From positions 62,001 through 126,000 of the forward strand of contig QCFX01000001.1 in the NCBI GenBank assembly GCA_003280105.1: a stretch of 64,000 nucleotides of DNA, in the 5' to 3' direction. The stretch's first letter is position 1. Every line of letters begins with the position of its first letter. Below the pieces are notes generated by a model. It had not been told where the DNA came from. It was given only the letters and a program-made list of their open reading frames with translations, and searched no databases. A program made the translations under genes and the position numbers. Shown here one piece after another: positions 32,374 to 43,283 of this stretch. The stretch comes from Prochlorococcus sp. AG-363-N20. GTDB taxonomy: Bacteria; Cyanobacteriota; Cyanobacteriia; PCC-6307; Cyanobiaceae.

Positions 32374-34110
32374 TTATTGTTCTAATCTAATTTGATGATT
32401 CAAGGGTAAAGCTGAGATTTTATCACTTACAAGTATATTTTTTTTGAAAAAATCATCCCAACCTTGATCCTCTACTAAAACGACAAGATCATCAATTTCA
32501 TCGCACAATTCAAAAACAGATAACTCTTTAGTTCTTAATTCCGTATTTCCTCCCCATTCTTTCAATGAGTCTGGCAAATCTCCAGGTTGAGCCCAAGTAG
32601 TGGCAAGAAGCATATACTGCTCGATGGTCCAAGCAACCGCTCTATCGACCTCAATCCTATAAAAGCATTCAGTATACCTAGATCTCGAACGATCATTAAA
32701 ATCAACTGAAATGCCAAATTTTAAAAACGAGTTATCTACTTCGACAAAATAAAACTCCGTAGGGATTGAGGCCCATAAAGGATCTGATTTGAATGTTTTA
32801 TATGAATCTCTACCTCTATTAATATCTCCACATTTTTGACAACCTCTTCCAGCCATATGATCTCTTGCTAATTGCTTAAATTCACCATGCTCAGGTATTG
32901 GACAAACAATAGTAACTATATTCATAGTGACTTTTGAAAAGTCTTTAACTAACTCATATGAATACTTATTTGAATGTTGTTCATTCGATCTTTTTATCCA
33001 TTCTTCTTTCCCAATGGGTCGAACTTCATGCCATAAATATTCCATATGACACTTTCTACAACCGCCTTTGAAATGAAGTATTGGCGCTTGATGGAATGCA
33101 CCATGAACACTGCAAATAATCTCTACTGGTGTATGTGATGGAGCTTTTTTCGAGAGTACAACTTTTGAATAGTCATATTTACCACCATGTTTTTCTTTAG
33201 CTCTCCTTAAAAATTCATCTAATTTCAGGGATAGTTTTTCAGAAGATGTTTCTTTTGCACATTTCGGACAACCACCTCCGCCTAAATGAACGGATGGCAA
33301 TTGAGGGAAGAGCCCATGATCGTCCTTACGACATTTTATAAGCACTTGATTTGTACTACCCGTATATAAGACAAGTGAATAGTCATACTTCTCTTTATGT
33401 ATCTTTTTAGCTTCATCAATAAATTCTTCATTTGTTTTTCTACACCTCAAACCTGTAGCAATGGCCGCACATAACTGGCAGCCACTATTTCCTCTCATGA
33501 AACTATTCGCTTCAGTTTCAAAGAATCCATGCCCTGGAACTTTACAGCCAACTTCTATTTGATCATGTAGATTTTCATAGCTAATTCTTGATAAGTCATA
33601 TTTGTCTTTATATCTTTCTTTGCATCTGGCTTTAAAGGTATCTAGTGGCAAGACTTGGTCTAATCTTGCTCTATTAAGATTGCATAGATTACATCCTTGC
33701 CCAGCGAGATGCTTAGTACCTTTTTGTCTAAATGGCTCATGCTCTGATACCGGGCAATTAATTAAATATTTATCAGTTTTATATCTAAAAGATTTAATTA
33801 ATTCATAAGAATAATACCCATCATGAACTTCATTGGCATCATTGATGAAATCATTCAAGGTATAAGGAGTAATACCCAATGCTTCGTTTTTTAATCTAGT
33901 TTTTTCTTTGCTCTTTATTGACTGGCAAGTAACACATCCTTTCCCCATACCTTTACTTTGATAGCAAGGTGAAAAATGATCACCTTTCTTGCATTTATTC
34001 CTAGGAAAGTATTTTTTTAATTGCAACTCCTCTGCTTTTTTTGCAGTGGTTGGCATATCAAGCCATTCAATTGGGACCTTTTTGAAATCGGTTATTTCTC
34101 CATATTCCAT
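32374..34110 (-). CDS. Zinc-finger-repeat protein with GIY-YIG-like C-terminus
   Basis: The 578 aa product has about five tandem ~60-residue units of the type K-Y-D-Y-S...-C...H-G-x-F...H-x-x-G-x-G-C-x-x-C (for example KYDYSLVLYTGS ... HLGGGGCPKC), plus an N-terminal half unit (GKGCVTC). Each supplies Cys/His for a treble-clef-like zinc finger. The C-terminus (TEFYFVEVDNSFLKFGISVDFNDRSR, near 455-480) resembles a GIY-YIG nuclease domain, although the second tyrosine motif is unclear. Similar proteins occur in phages and as homing-type nucleases. It is the single gene between repeat L and the EVE gene. Confidence 0.75.
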   Translation of the reverse strand: MEYGEITDFKKVPIEWLDMPTTAKKAEELQLKKYFPRNKCKKGDHFSPCYQSKGMGKGCVTCQSIKSKEKTRLKNEALGITPYTLNDFINDANEVHDGYYSYELIKSFRYKTDKYLINCPVSEHEPFRQKGTKHLAGQGCNLCNLNRARLDQVLPLDTFKARCKERYKDKYDLSRISYENLHDQIEVGCKVPGHGFFETEANSFMRGNSGCQLCAAIATGLRCRKTNEEFIDEAKKIHKEKYDYSLVLYTGSTNQVLIKCRKDDHGLFPQLPSVHLGGGGCPKCAKETSSEKLSLKLDEFLRRAKEKHGGKYDYSKVVLSKKAPSHTPVEIICSVHGAFHQAPILHFKGGCRKCHMEYLWHEVRPIGKEEWIKRSNEQHSNKYSYELVKDFSKVTMNIVTIVCPIPEHGEFKQLARDHMAGRGCQKCGDINRGRDSYKTFKSDPLWASIPTEFYFVEVDNSFLKFGISVDFNDRSRSRYTECFYRIEVDRAVAWTIEQYMLLATTWAQPGDLPDSLKEWGGNTELRTKELSVFELCDEIDDLVVLVEDQGWDDFFKKNILVSDKISALPLNHQIRLEQ

Positions 34111-34256
34111 TTAACAACTAGATAAGGGGGTGAAGGTAGAGAAAATACCAATCCCTCCGCCTCAAAGAACTAAGGAGGAACGTAAACGCATTCAACACGT
34201 AAACCGAAGGTTTTCTACAGAGAGCAGGCATCTAATTTATAATTAGCTCAGGATAT

Positions 34257-34341
34257 TGCATCCAGATAGCAGCGAGGGACTTGGCCCGTTGACCTGCAAC
34301 CAACCTCCTAGAAGGAACGGTGGTAATGCCAAGGTCCGATG
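34257..34341 (+). ncRNA. SAM-I-type riboswitch candidate
   Basis: The conserved SAM core is visible: GAGGGACTTGGCCCGTTGA, then CTGCAACC (family GGGACTGGCCC..GAA..GCAACC), and later GGTGGTAATGCC (family GGTGCTAATTCC). A closing helix GCATC/GATGC (34257-34261 with 34337-34341), P2 GCAG/CTGC and a P3 CCT/AGG stem can be drawn. No methionine or SAM gene follows; the next genuine start is the EVE gene 220 bases on. The downstream DNA looks truncated by the EVE leader, so the element may be orphaned. Confidence 0.6.
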
Positions 34342-34483
34342 CTCTAAACAACCAATGCCTAAAAGAATCCTCAACTGCGTCTGTTGCGGCTTGCCCTGGG
34401 AGGTTTCAAACAAGTACCCAGCTACGTCGGTACGATGCTGTTGGCCAGATAGACCCCGAATCCTCGGAGTCAAAATGGAAAAG

Positions 34484-34605
34484 GGAAAACTTGCTCAAAT
34501 TCCAGCAAAATTCGAGCAAGCCTCTAACCCTCAAAAAGATCTCTACCTTCTTTTATCGCAATGGCTGAAAAAGATATCTCGTATTGGCTAATGAAAAGTG
34601 AACCA
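34484..34605 (+). repeat. EVE gene leader and 5' end, the source of the dispersed repeat
   Basis: AAATTCCAGCAAAATTCGAG, CAAGCCTCTAACCCTCAA, TTTTATCGCAATGGCTGAAA, then codons for YWLMKSEP. Copy J matches it almost perfectly, and all other copies match the section from the CTTGATATG position to AATGAAAAGT. Confidence 0.9.
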
Positions 34606-35040
34606 GATGTATACGGAATCAACCATCTCAAAAAAGAAAAAGAGACTTTATGGGATGGTATCAGAAACTATCAAGCGCGTAATTTTATGCGCTCAATGAA
34701 GATAGGAGATCAAGCATTCTTCTATCATTCGAATTGCACTCCTCCATGCATAGTCGGGATGATGGAAGTCACAGAAACAAACTTAATAGATCCAACTCAA
34801 TATGATACTAATTCTAAATATTATGACGCGAAGTCAACTAAAGACAAACCTCGCTGGGATTGCGTGAAACTAAAGTACTTAGGTATTTTTAATAACCCAT
34901 TAACTCTTGCAGAACTCAAGGTAACTTATTCCGAAGAAGAGCTAAAAGTAGTGCAAAGAGGTAATAGACTTTCGATAATGCCTGTAGATAAGAAAATAGC
35001 CCTTCTCTTAATAACAAAATTGGGTGATCTTCATAAATAA
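34561..35040 (+). CDS. EVE-domain protein
   Basis: The 159 aa product is one EVE (PUA-like) domain: ISYWLMKSEPDVYGINHL at the start, WDGIRNYQARNFMRSMKIGD, FFYHSNCTPPCIVGMMEV and the closing helix. EVE domains bind modified bases in DNA or RNA and often sit in defence or RNA-modification settings. Length is normal and all core blocks are intact. The 5' end of this gene is repeated about twelve times across the preceding 34 kb, making it a probable integration or recombination target. Confidence 0.93.
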   Translation: MAEKDISYWLMKSEPDVYGINHLKKEKETLWDGIRNYQARNFMRSMKIGDQAFFYHSNCTPPCIVGMMEVTETNLIDPTQYDTNSKYYDAKSTKDKPRWDCVKLKYLGIFNNPLTLAELKVTYSEEELKVVQRGNRLSIMPVDKKIALLLITKLGDLHK

Positions 35041-35045
35041 AGGTA

Positions 35046-35417
35046 TTATTTTGCAGGGCAATTCTCAACTAAAGATTTAGATCCAAACATATTCCCTACG
35101 TAAAGGCGCGTAATTTGCCTTGTCTCTACTCCATTTTGGACAAGAAATCCCGCCAAAGCCGCCTGTATAAGCCTGTATTGATCCCAATTCGGATAACGCT
35201 CAATAAACCGTGTCATTGCCTCTTGAAGAGCTATTGGCAATTCAGCCTGAAAGCTAACCAAGCCATCCTTTCCCAAGTCTGATGGCTTCTGATTAAGTTC
35301 TTTAGAGTGAACTAGCAATGATTGGAGTGGCGCAAAGGAGCCAATAGATTGATCTTCTTGCATCATGCGAAATCTTTGATTGACAACTAGTTCCTCATAT
35401 AGAAGGCTGCAAGTCAA
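35046..35417 (-). CDS. DUF2811 family protein
   Basis: The conserved part VSFQAELPIALQEAMTRFIE ... PNWDQYRLIQAALAGFLVQNG ... ITRLYVGNMFG (residues ~48-115) is the cyanobacterial DUF2811. The N-terminal ~45 residues are poorly conserved; an alternative ATG at 35366 (MMQEDQSIG) would give a 106-aa protein and may be the true start. It is the first conserved gene after the island. The function is unknown. Confidence 0.8.
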   Translation of the reverse strand: MTCSLLYEELVVNQRFRMMQEDQSIGSFAPLQSLLVHSKELNQKPSDLGKDGLVSFQAELPIALQEAMTRFIERYPNWDQYRLIQAALAGFLVQNGVETRQITRLYVGNMFGSKSLVENCPAK

Positions 35418-35672
35418 GCTCTGGCCAGATCACTAATCTCATAGAGTCTCAAGCAAAGAACGTCCAGGATTGCCTTATCTTCTGAGCATGATCATGCCCA
35501 GCTCATATAGCCGAGAAAGCCTTTAAGTCAATCAAAAGAAAACTTTTCCGAGTGTTTTCCCCAAGCCTGAGGTATATAGCCATTTCAAGCACCTTGACTG
35601 TGGAGAACCTGTGAAAAACACACAAAATTCAAGGGGAAAAATCAATAAGAAATCTTTGATAAGTCTATCTAA

Positions 35673-36050
35673 TCACTGATAGCAGTCCCACATGGTTCTC
35701 ATTGCAAAGACAATTGATTGAGAAGCAGGCGCAGGCCAAAAAGCTTCGAATCCTCTTATAGAAGGTTCGTTTTCTTTAAGAATCAATCGAAGGCTCCATT
35801 GACCGATTGCTCCATCTATGCAAGCCCACCAATGACCTCGCTCTAATTCAATAAACAAATCTTCTTCGGGCATTAATTGGCTTTCTAATCTCTGATATTG
35901 ATTAATCAAATCTTGTATTAAAAGATTTACTGAATTCCATTCGGCTTTTGTAATTTCTATTGCCCAGTGATCACCGCCCAGGAGAAATTCAAAATTTCTC
36001 CTTGAAGAATCCTTAGCCAAACGCCAACCTGGACCTTCATCTTGAATCAT
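35673..36050 (-). CDS. DUF1818 family protein
   Basis: The 125 aa product has the family opening GPGWRLAKDSSRRNFEFLLGGDHWAIEIT and the end RGFEAFWPAPASQSIVFAMRTMW. DUF1818 is cyanobacteria-specific and of unknown function. It sits 3 bp from rpoZ on the same strand, an arrangement common in marine cyanobacteria. Confidence 0.88.
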   Translation of the reverse strand: MIQDEGPGWRLAKDSSRRNFEFLLGGDHWAIEITKAEWNSVNLLIQDLINQYQRLESQLMPEEDLFIELERGHWWACIDGAIGQWSLRLILKENEPSIRGFEAFWPAPASQSIVFAMRTMWDCYQ

Positions 36051-36053
36051 TCA

Positions 36054-36302
36054 TCAACCTGGAAGCAAGTCAGGCTGATCCTGCTCATCACTTAATTCAA
36101 CAATTGCTCTATGAACTGGCTTGACACTGGACTCCTCCAAGAGACCGTCAAAGTCATCAAAACGGCGCTGCTTGGCACGAAAAGCAATCCGAACGGTGGT
36201 CAAGTAACGATTCGTCGATTGTCGAATAAGACTTTCACCTCGTTTAGCAAGGTCCTTTGAATCTAAACCCGGTCTAATCACAGAGCCCCAGCAATTACTC
36301 AC
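36054..36302 (-). CDS. rpoZ: RNA polymerase omega subunit
   Basis: The 82 aa product matches cyanobacterial omega: [40 protein letters not shown] and [20 protein letters not shown]. It binds the beta' C-terminus and aids RNA polymerase assembly. The start is GTG. Upstream is a conserved hypothetical gene; downstream is DUF1818. Confidence 0.95.
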   Translation of the reverse strand: MSNCWGSVIRPGLDSKDLAKRGESLIRQSTNRYLTTVRIAFRAKQRRFDDFDGLLEESSVKPVHRAIVELSDEQDQPDLLPG

Positions 36303-36329
36303 ACATTTTAAAGGAAAGTCGACTCATTC

Positions 36330-36614
36330 TCAATAAACCAAGTCAGTTGGCGAAGTCTCTTCCAGAGAATAAATACGTTGCGATAACCCAGGTGCACGTA
36401 GCGAAATCTTTTGGCCAAGTTTTAAGAGTAAAAATGGAGGCTTCAAATAATCAAGTAATTCACTGACTTGTTCAAGGTGATAAAGGTCTACGCATTCAAT
36501 GCGGATAGTGCCCCAACTACGAGTTATCTCGCATAAGAGCAATGGGGCAAGTAAGCATTTAATTTGCAGGTCCTCTCTATAAAAAGAAAAAACCACATTC
36601 CTCAGCCTATCCAT
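36330..36614 (-). CDS. Conserved cyanobacterial hypothetical protein
   Basis: The 94 aa product (MDRLRNVVFSFYREDLQIKC... HLEQVSELLDYLKPPFLLLKLGQKISLRAPG) is soluble, with hydrophobic beta-alpha stretches. It sits between rpoZ and the Hsp70-like gene, divergent from the latter, a position often held by a small conserved cyanobacterial gene. I cannot give a function. Confidence 0.65.
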   Translation of the reverse strand: MDRLRNVVFSFYREDLQIKCLLAPLLLCEITRSWGTIRIECVDLYHLEQVSELLDYLKPPFLLLKLGQKISLRAPGLSQRIYSLEETSPTDLVY

Positions 36615-36662
36615 CTTCTTTTCTCCGCTTAATCTGATATAGCAAGAAACTTCGCTATAGAG

Positions 36663-38276
36663 ATGGTACTTTCCTCAATTAATAAAGAAAACGACGTTCT
36701 CCAAGAAATTGGGACCTTGGCAATAGACCTAGGGAATAACACTACTGTAGTGGCATTTCAAGGGGAGTTCGCAGATGAACCTAGGCTCTTACATTTGCCT
36801 CCTATAAGTAGAGACAAAGGAGAAGTGCCTAGCCTTGTTTATTACGATGAGCAAACAAACCACCCACTCTTTTTAATAGGGCAGCAGGTTCTAGATCGTG
36901 ACCTGAAAGAACTAAAAAACAACCAGATTTGTAGTGACTTCAAGAGATGGATAGGAAGTAAAGACAACTATGGTTTCCCTTCAAATTATCCATCACCGGA
37001 GGAGGCTGGGGAAAAGCTTTTAGAAGAAATATGGAAGAGAATTCCTCCAGATTTGAAAGTTAAAAGGCTTGTTTTAACTGCTCCTGTTGAAACTTATAGA
37101 GCTTATAGGTCTTGGTTAAATAAAGTCTGCAGTTCTTTCTCAGTAGATGAAATAGCGCTTATAGATGAGCCTACAGCTGCAGCAATGGGTGCAGGTTTAC
37201 CAGCAGGATCAAAGCTTTTAGTAGTCGATATAGGAGGAAGCACAATTGACATGTCTCTAGTTGCGCTTGAAGGAGGGGAAGGCAAAGCTGAACCAGTTGC
37301 ACAGTTACTGCGATTTGACGGCATAGATCTTGAAGGGAAAAGCAAACAAGTTTTACGTTGTGCAAAAGTTCTTGGGAAATCAGGGCAAAGATTGGGCGGC
37401 AGAGACTTTGACCGATGGATAGTTAGCAAACTCCATCCCAATCTTTCAATAACAGAATCTCTTTTAAATTCTGCAGAGAAATTAAAATGCCGTCTAAGTG
37501 ATGAAAATATAAGTGAAGGTGAATTGCTTGTTGAAAGTTACACAGAGGTTTCTCAAAACAAAACTTTTAATCTTTCATTAACCAGAAAACAACTTGAAGA
37601 ATTGCTAGTTGAAAGAGGGTTGATAAAAACTCTCAAAAGTTTGTTTACTCAAACTTTTAAAATAGGTTTATTAAATAATTGCAAGCTGGAAGATCTAAAT
37701 GGGGTTGTAATTGTAGGTGGAGGAGCAAGGATTCCATTAGTTCGTAGATGGTTAGAGAAAGAAATAGAGCCAGCGCAATTAATAACACCACCTCCAATAG
37801 AGGCTGTGGCTAAAGGAGCCTTAAAGCTTACCCCTGGAGTTAAAATTCGTGACCTGCTTCACAGAGGTGTATCGATTCGCTGCTGGGACAAGAAAAGTAA
37901 TCGACATACTTGGTACCCATTATTTGTTGCCGGACAGCCTTGGCCTACAGAAAAAAATCTTGAATTAATCTTGTCCTCAAGTAAAGATAATCAACAAGAA
38001 ATTGAATTAGTACTAGGTGAACCAGAAATCAAAGGAATGCAAGAAGTTGTTTATATCAATGGAATACCTAAGGTGACCGATCAAAAAGAAGGCTCTGAAG
38101 TTATCCCATGGGATGGTTCAAATCATTGTGTTTTTCTAGATCCTCCAGGTCAACCAGGACAAGATTGTTTAAAGCTTAATTTTTCGCTGGATCAAGAATG
38201 TCTCTTAATTGTTGAATTGCAAGATATACGTTCAGGCCAAGAACTTGGAAGATTAATACTTGGATCTGTAAGGTAG
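36663..38276 (+). CDS. Hsp70-family (DnaK-like) protein
   Basis: The 537 aa product has Hsp70 nucleotide-binding signatures: TLAIDLGNNTTVVA (near residue 17), LLVVDIGGSTIDMSLV (~184), VVIVGGGARIPLVRRWLEKE (~349). It is shorter than DnaK (~630 aa) and its C-terminal ~150 residues do not form a typical substrate-binding domain, so it is a divergent paralogue, not the housekeeping chaperone. A possible partner is any J protein; the island's J-domain protein is one candidate. Confidence 0.88.
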   Translation: MVLSSINKENDVLQEIGTLAIDLGNNTTVVAFQGEFADEPRLLHLPPISRDKGEVPSLVYYDEQTNHPLFLIGQQVLDRDLKELKNNQICSDFKRWIGSKDNYGFPSNYPSPEEAGEKLLEEIWKRIPPDLKVKRLVLTAPVETYRAYRSWLNKVCSSFSVDEIALIDEPTAAAMGAGLPAGSKLLVVDIGGSTIDMSLVALEGGEGKAEPVAQLLRFDGIDLEGKSKQVLRCAKVLGKSGQRLGGRDFDRWIVSKLHPNLSITESLLNSAEKLKCRLSDENISEGELLVESYTEVSQNKTFNLSLTRKQLEELLVERGLIKTLKSLFTQTFKIGLLNNCKLEDLNGVVIVGGGARIPLVRRWLEKEIEPAQLITPPPIEAVAKGALKLTPGVKIRDLLHRGVSIRCWDKKSNRHTWYPLFVAGQPWPTEKNLELILSSSKDNQQEIELVLGEPEIKGMQEVVYINGIPKVTDQKEGSEVIPWDGSNHCVFLDPPGQPGQDCLKLNFSLDQECLLIVELQDIRSGQELGRLILGSVR

Positions 38277-38303
38277 CTTGATTAAGGGAAAAGAAGCGAA
38301 GAC

Positions 38304-38858
38304 TTATTCTTCACACGTACGGAGGAATACACCTTCTTCATTATCAATGTCCTTAAGACGCAATTCTATTGATTCTGTTCTTCGAGTTGGGACTTGCCTC
38401 CCACAAAAATCAGGCTGAATAGGGAGCTCTCTATGACCACGATCAACCATTGCTAAAAGCATTACTCGTTCTGCTCTACCCCAGGACTGGAGAGCTTCAA
38501 GTGCTGCACGAACAGTTCTACCCGTAAAAATCACATCATCCACCAAAACTACTTGGCGACCCTCAACATTTGCTGGCAAATCTGTAGGTTGAACCATTCT
38601 TGTTCCAACCCTTTTCAAATCGTCTCTATGAAAAGTTGGGTCAAGACTTCCATGAGCTATTGGATGGCCAGCAATCACCTCAAGTTCTTTTGCCAATACT
38701 CGAGAAAGATGGACCCCACGAGTAGGGATACCCAACAAGAGAAGCGTTTGACTATCCTGGATACTCTCTAAGACCTGAGATGCAAGGCGAGTAATAGTTC
38801 TCCCAAGCTCGATGCCGGAAAGTATTTCAACTCGCTCATTTTTGGGAGACTTTGTCAT
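38304..38858 (-). CDS. pyrR: PyrR-type uracil phosphoribosyltransferase/regulator
   Basis: The 184 aa product has the type I PRTase PRPP loop VVLVDDVIFTGRTVRAALEAL, the flexible loop THRDDL-like SLDPTFHRDDLKRVG, and the N-terminal LLGIPTRGVHLSRVLAKEL. In bacteria PyrR has uracil phosphoribosyltransferase activity and may bind pyr mRNA; the regulatory role in cyanobacteria is uncertain. It is divergent from gpmI. Confidence 0.92.
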   Translation of the reverse strand: MTKSPKNERVEILSGIELGRTITRLASQVLESIQDSQTLLLLGIPTRGVHLSRVLAKELEVIAGHPIAHGSLDPTFHRDDLKRVGTRMVQPTDLPANVEGRQVVLVDDVIFTGRTVRAALEALQSWGRAERVMLLAMVDRGHRELPIQPDFCGRQVPTRRTESIELRLKDIDNEEGVFLRTCEE

Positions 38859-39044
38859 GAGGGTTGCAATTGAAAATGAATCTTATGACGATTAAAAAGT
38901 ACATACTTAAATTGAATGTACAAAAGCTGACTTAAAAACTCAAAACTGAAAGAAAGCCCTTTGAGGAAGTAATTTGTTATTTAGGCCTCTATTCAGGCAG
39001 AACCCATTCCGGTCACAAAGCCGAACCCTAGATCCGGTGCAAGC

Positions 39045-40640
39045 ATGCAATCCGGCCCTGTAGCGCCTGTAGTGCTGGCGATACTAGATGGCTGGGGCCA
39101 TCGCCTGGAAGAGCAGCACAATGCTGTGAGGGGCGCAAAGACTCCAATAATGGACGCCTTGTTCAAGGCTTACCCAAACACATTGATTGAGGCGAGTGGA
39201 GCATATGTGGGTCTTCCAGATACACAAATGGGAAATTCCGAAGTAGGTCATCTCACAATTGGTTCAGGGAGAATCATCCAACAAGAGTTAGTGCGAATAG
39301 GGAACACCGTCAAAGAAAATAAGCTTGGAGAAAAGCTGGCTCTAATTGAATTAGCTCAAAGCATTAAAGAGACCGGAGGAACGCTCCATCTCATGGGCCT
39401 TTGCTCTAATGGAGGTGTTCACAGCCATGTTGATCATCTATGCGGACTTATTGAATGGGCTGAGTCTGTCCAAATAAACAAGGTCGCAATTCATATTTTT
39501 ACTGATGGCAGAGATACTCCTACAAAAAGCGCTGCCAATTTTGTCAACGCCATAGAAAAAGTCATCAAAACAAAAGGAGTAGGCGAGCTCTCTAGCCTCT
39601 GCGGCAGATATTGGGCAATGGATCGTGATAATCGCTGGGAACGAACTGCAAAGGCATATGACCTACTAACCAATCCATCCATTGCATTAAGCAAGGCCTC
39701 CCCGCAACAAATACTTGAAAAAAGCTACGAGTCAGGAATTACAGATGAGTTTCTTGAACCAACAAAACTGCAAAATTCTTATTTAAAAGATGGCGATGGA
39801 TTAATAATGTTCAACTTTCGGCCAGACCGAGCTCGCCAGTTAATTAGATCTTTAACACTTGAAAATTTTGATAGCTTCAAACGAACTCACTTCCCAAGCT
39901 TAAATGTGGTTACTTTTACCCAATATGAAGCTGACTTACCAGTTTCTGTTGCATTCCCTCCCGAGCCACTGGATCATCTTCTAGGGCAAGTAGTTTCCGA
40001 GCATGGACTTCTCCAATATCGAACAGCCGAAACCGAAAAATATCCACATGTAACTTATTTTCTCAACGGAGGTATAGAAAAACCTCTTCCCGGAGAAGAC
40101 CGCCACCTTGTAGCTTCGCCAAGAGTGGCTACTTACGATCTTGCTCCAGCAATGTCCGCCGATGAGCTAACTAGAAGTTGTAAAAGAGCAATTGAAAGTG
40201 GGAAATATTCTCTAGTGGTTATCAACTATGCAAACCCTGACATGGTTGGTCACACAGGTGTCTTAGAGGCTGCAAAAGAAGCAATAGAGAAGGTTGATTA
40301 CTGCATTGGACAGCTTCTGGAGTCCACGGGAAAAATGAGCGGAACACTTCTGATTACAGCTGATCATGGTAATGCGGAATTAATGCAAGGCGAGGACGGT
40401 CAGCCATGGACAGCTCACACAACCAATCCTGTTCCAGTCATACTTATTGAAGGTGAAAAAAGAAAGCTGACTGGTCTTGGAAATGCAATAAGGCTGAGAA
40501 ACGGAGGAGGCCTTTCAGACATCGCTCCCACTATTCTTCATTTAATGGAATTACCAAAACCAGACGCGATGTCTGGATCATCACTAATCGAAAAAATCGA
40601 AATACCTTCGGTTTCTTCATTAACTGCACAACCCGTTTAA
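39045..40640 (+). CDS. gpmI: 2,3-bisphosphoglycerate-independent phosphoglycerate mutase
   Basis: GpmI interconverts 3- and 2-phosphoglycerate with two metals (Mn/Zn). The 531 aa protein shows ILDGWG (metal Asp15), MGNSEVGH with the phospho-accepting Ser65, [19 protein letters not shown] and [10 protein letters not shown]. Length is typical (~510-540). It is probably transcribed with secG 54 bp downstream. Confidence 0.95.
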   Translation: MQSGPVAPVVLAILDGWGHRLEEQHNAVRGAKTPIMDALFKAYPNTLIEASGAYVGLPDTQMGNSEVGHLTIGSGRIIQQELVRIGNTVKENKLGEKLALIELAQSIKETGGTLHLMGLCSNGGVHSHVDHLCGLIEWAESVQINKVAIHIFTDGRDTPTKSAANFVNAIEKVIKTKGVGELSSLCGRYWAMDRDNRWERTAKAYDLLTNPSIALSKASPQQILEKSYESGITDEFLEPTKLQNSYLKDGDGLIMFNFRPDRARQLIRSLTLENFDSFKRTHFPSLNVVTFTQYEADLPVSVAFPPEPLDHLLGQVVSEHGLLQYRTAETEKYPHVTYFLNGGIEKPLPGEDRHLVASPRVATYDLAPAMSADELTRSCKRAIESGKYSLVVINYANPDMVGHTGVLEAAKEAIEKVDYCIGQLLESTGKMSGTLLITADHGNAELMQGEDGQPWTAHTTNPVPVILIEGEKRKLTGLGNAIRLRNGGGLSDIAPTILHLMELPKPDAMSGSSLIEKIEIPSVSSLTAQPV

Positions 40641-40694
40641 TGGATCTATTTCCAAATCTTTTCTCTAGCTCTTCTTCCAATTTAGAATAAATAT

Positions 40695-40925
40695 ATGATT
40701 ACTTTTTATCTTTCCTGGGTCTGGGCTGCATCTGGTCTAGTGCTAATCCTGTTGGTTCTTCTTCATAGCCCAAAAGGTGATGGAATGGGAGGTCTTGCAG
40801 CATCTGGAAGTTCAATGTTCACAAGCGCAAGTAGTGCAGAAGCAACTTTAAAAAAAACTACCTGGACATGTCTTGCAATTTTTTTGACTTTAGCTGTGGT
40901 TTTAAGCGCCGGCTGGCTTGAATAA
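40695..40925 (+). CDS. secG: Protein translocase subunit SecG
   Basis: The 76 aa product has two membrane helices (residues ~3-22 and ~53-74) around the conserved loop SPKGDGMGGLAASGSSMFTS, the SecG signature. It supports SecYEG protein export across the plasma and thylakoid membranes. It follows gpmI on the same strand and converges on groEL. Confidence 0.92.
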   Translation: MITFYLSWVWAASGLVLILLVLLHSPKGDGMGGLAASGSSMFTSASSAEATLKKTTWTCLAIFLTLAVVLSAGWLE

Positions 40926-41118
40926 AGTCTTTCTGGAAGTCTCCTCTTAGATAATTTTAATGGGAGGTGAGAAATCAATTCTTCAAAATCATATTGCAGT
41001 CTTTATTGCTTTAAAAATTTTTCAATGGTAAATGAGAATCCTGAAGATTATGTAATGCACCCGTTTTCTTGTTTAGTGAATCAGGTCAATCCATTTAAAA
41101 CCATTTAAAGATTAACAA

Positions 41119-41164
41119 CTAGCCATAAAAAAAGCGAGGATCACCTCGCTTTTTTTATGGCTAG
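41119..41164. terminator. Bidirectional terminator between secG and groEL
   Basis: An almost perfect 21-bp stem: CTAGCCATAAAAAAAGCGAGG, loop ATCA, CCTCGCTTTTTTTATGGCTAG. Both directions have a run of seven T after the GC stem, so it can end both the plus-strand secG and the minus-strand groEL transcripts. Confidence 0.92.
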
Positions 41165-41199
41165 TCTTCAAAGGTTAAGTCTAAAAATTCCTTCAAACA

Positions 41200-42901
<1,702 letters not shown>

Positions 42902-42918
42902 TCAGAAACTGAAAGAAA

Positions 42919-43230
42919 TCAGTTAACGACTGCAAGTATGTCCTTTTCAGACAAAAGAACATATTCATCGCCGCCAAGTTTTATGTCAGTGCCGGCGTAC
43001 TTGCTGTAAAGAACTTTGTCGCCAACTCCTACCTCAGGAGCTTGACGAGAGCCATCATCATTGCGCTTACCAGGACCTACCTGAGCAACTTCGCCGACTT
43101 GAGGCTTTTCTTTAGCGGTATCTGGGAGAAGAATCCCACCCGCAGTTTTTTCTTCTGACTCAGAGACTTTGACGAAAACACGGTCTCCGAGAGGCTTTAC
43201 GGTGGAGACGCTGAGAGAAACAGCTGCCAT
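42919..43230 (-). CDS. groES: 10-kDa co-chaperonin GroES
   Basis: I start at ATG giving [20 protein letters not shown], since the track's 20 extra N-terminal residues are not GroES-like. The 103 aa product has the mobile loop region [20 protein letters not shown] and the core [24 protein letters not shown]. GroES caps GroEL. A CIRCE-type element lies just upstream. A (GT/CA) microsatellite lies between groES and groEL. Confidence 0.96.
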   Translation of the reverse strand: MAAVSLSVSTVKPLGDRVFVKVSESEEKTAGGILLPDTAKEKPQVGEVAQVGPGKRNDDGSRQAPEVGVGDKVLYSKYAGTDIKLGGDEYVLLSEKDILAVVN

Positions 43231-43283
43231 GGATGAATGCAAGAGCAAGAACAGGGTGCAAAGCACCTCAAAAAACGACTGAG

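Noticed and set aside
34256-34591. 111-aa plus ORF through the riboswitch and EVE leader
   Set aside because: It covers the structured RNA and leader in a frame that lacks a domain; only the short CVCCGLPW part looks protein-like.
10516-34605. CRISPR array
   Set aside because: The repeats are kilobases apart, degenerate and derived from a coding sequence; there are no uniform spacers or Cas genes.
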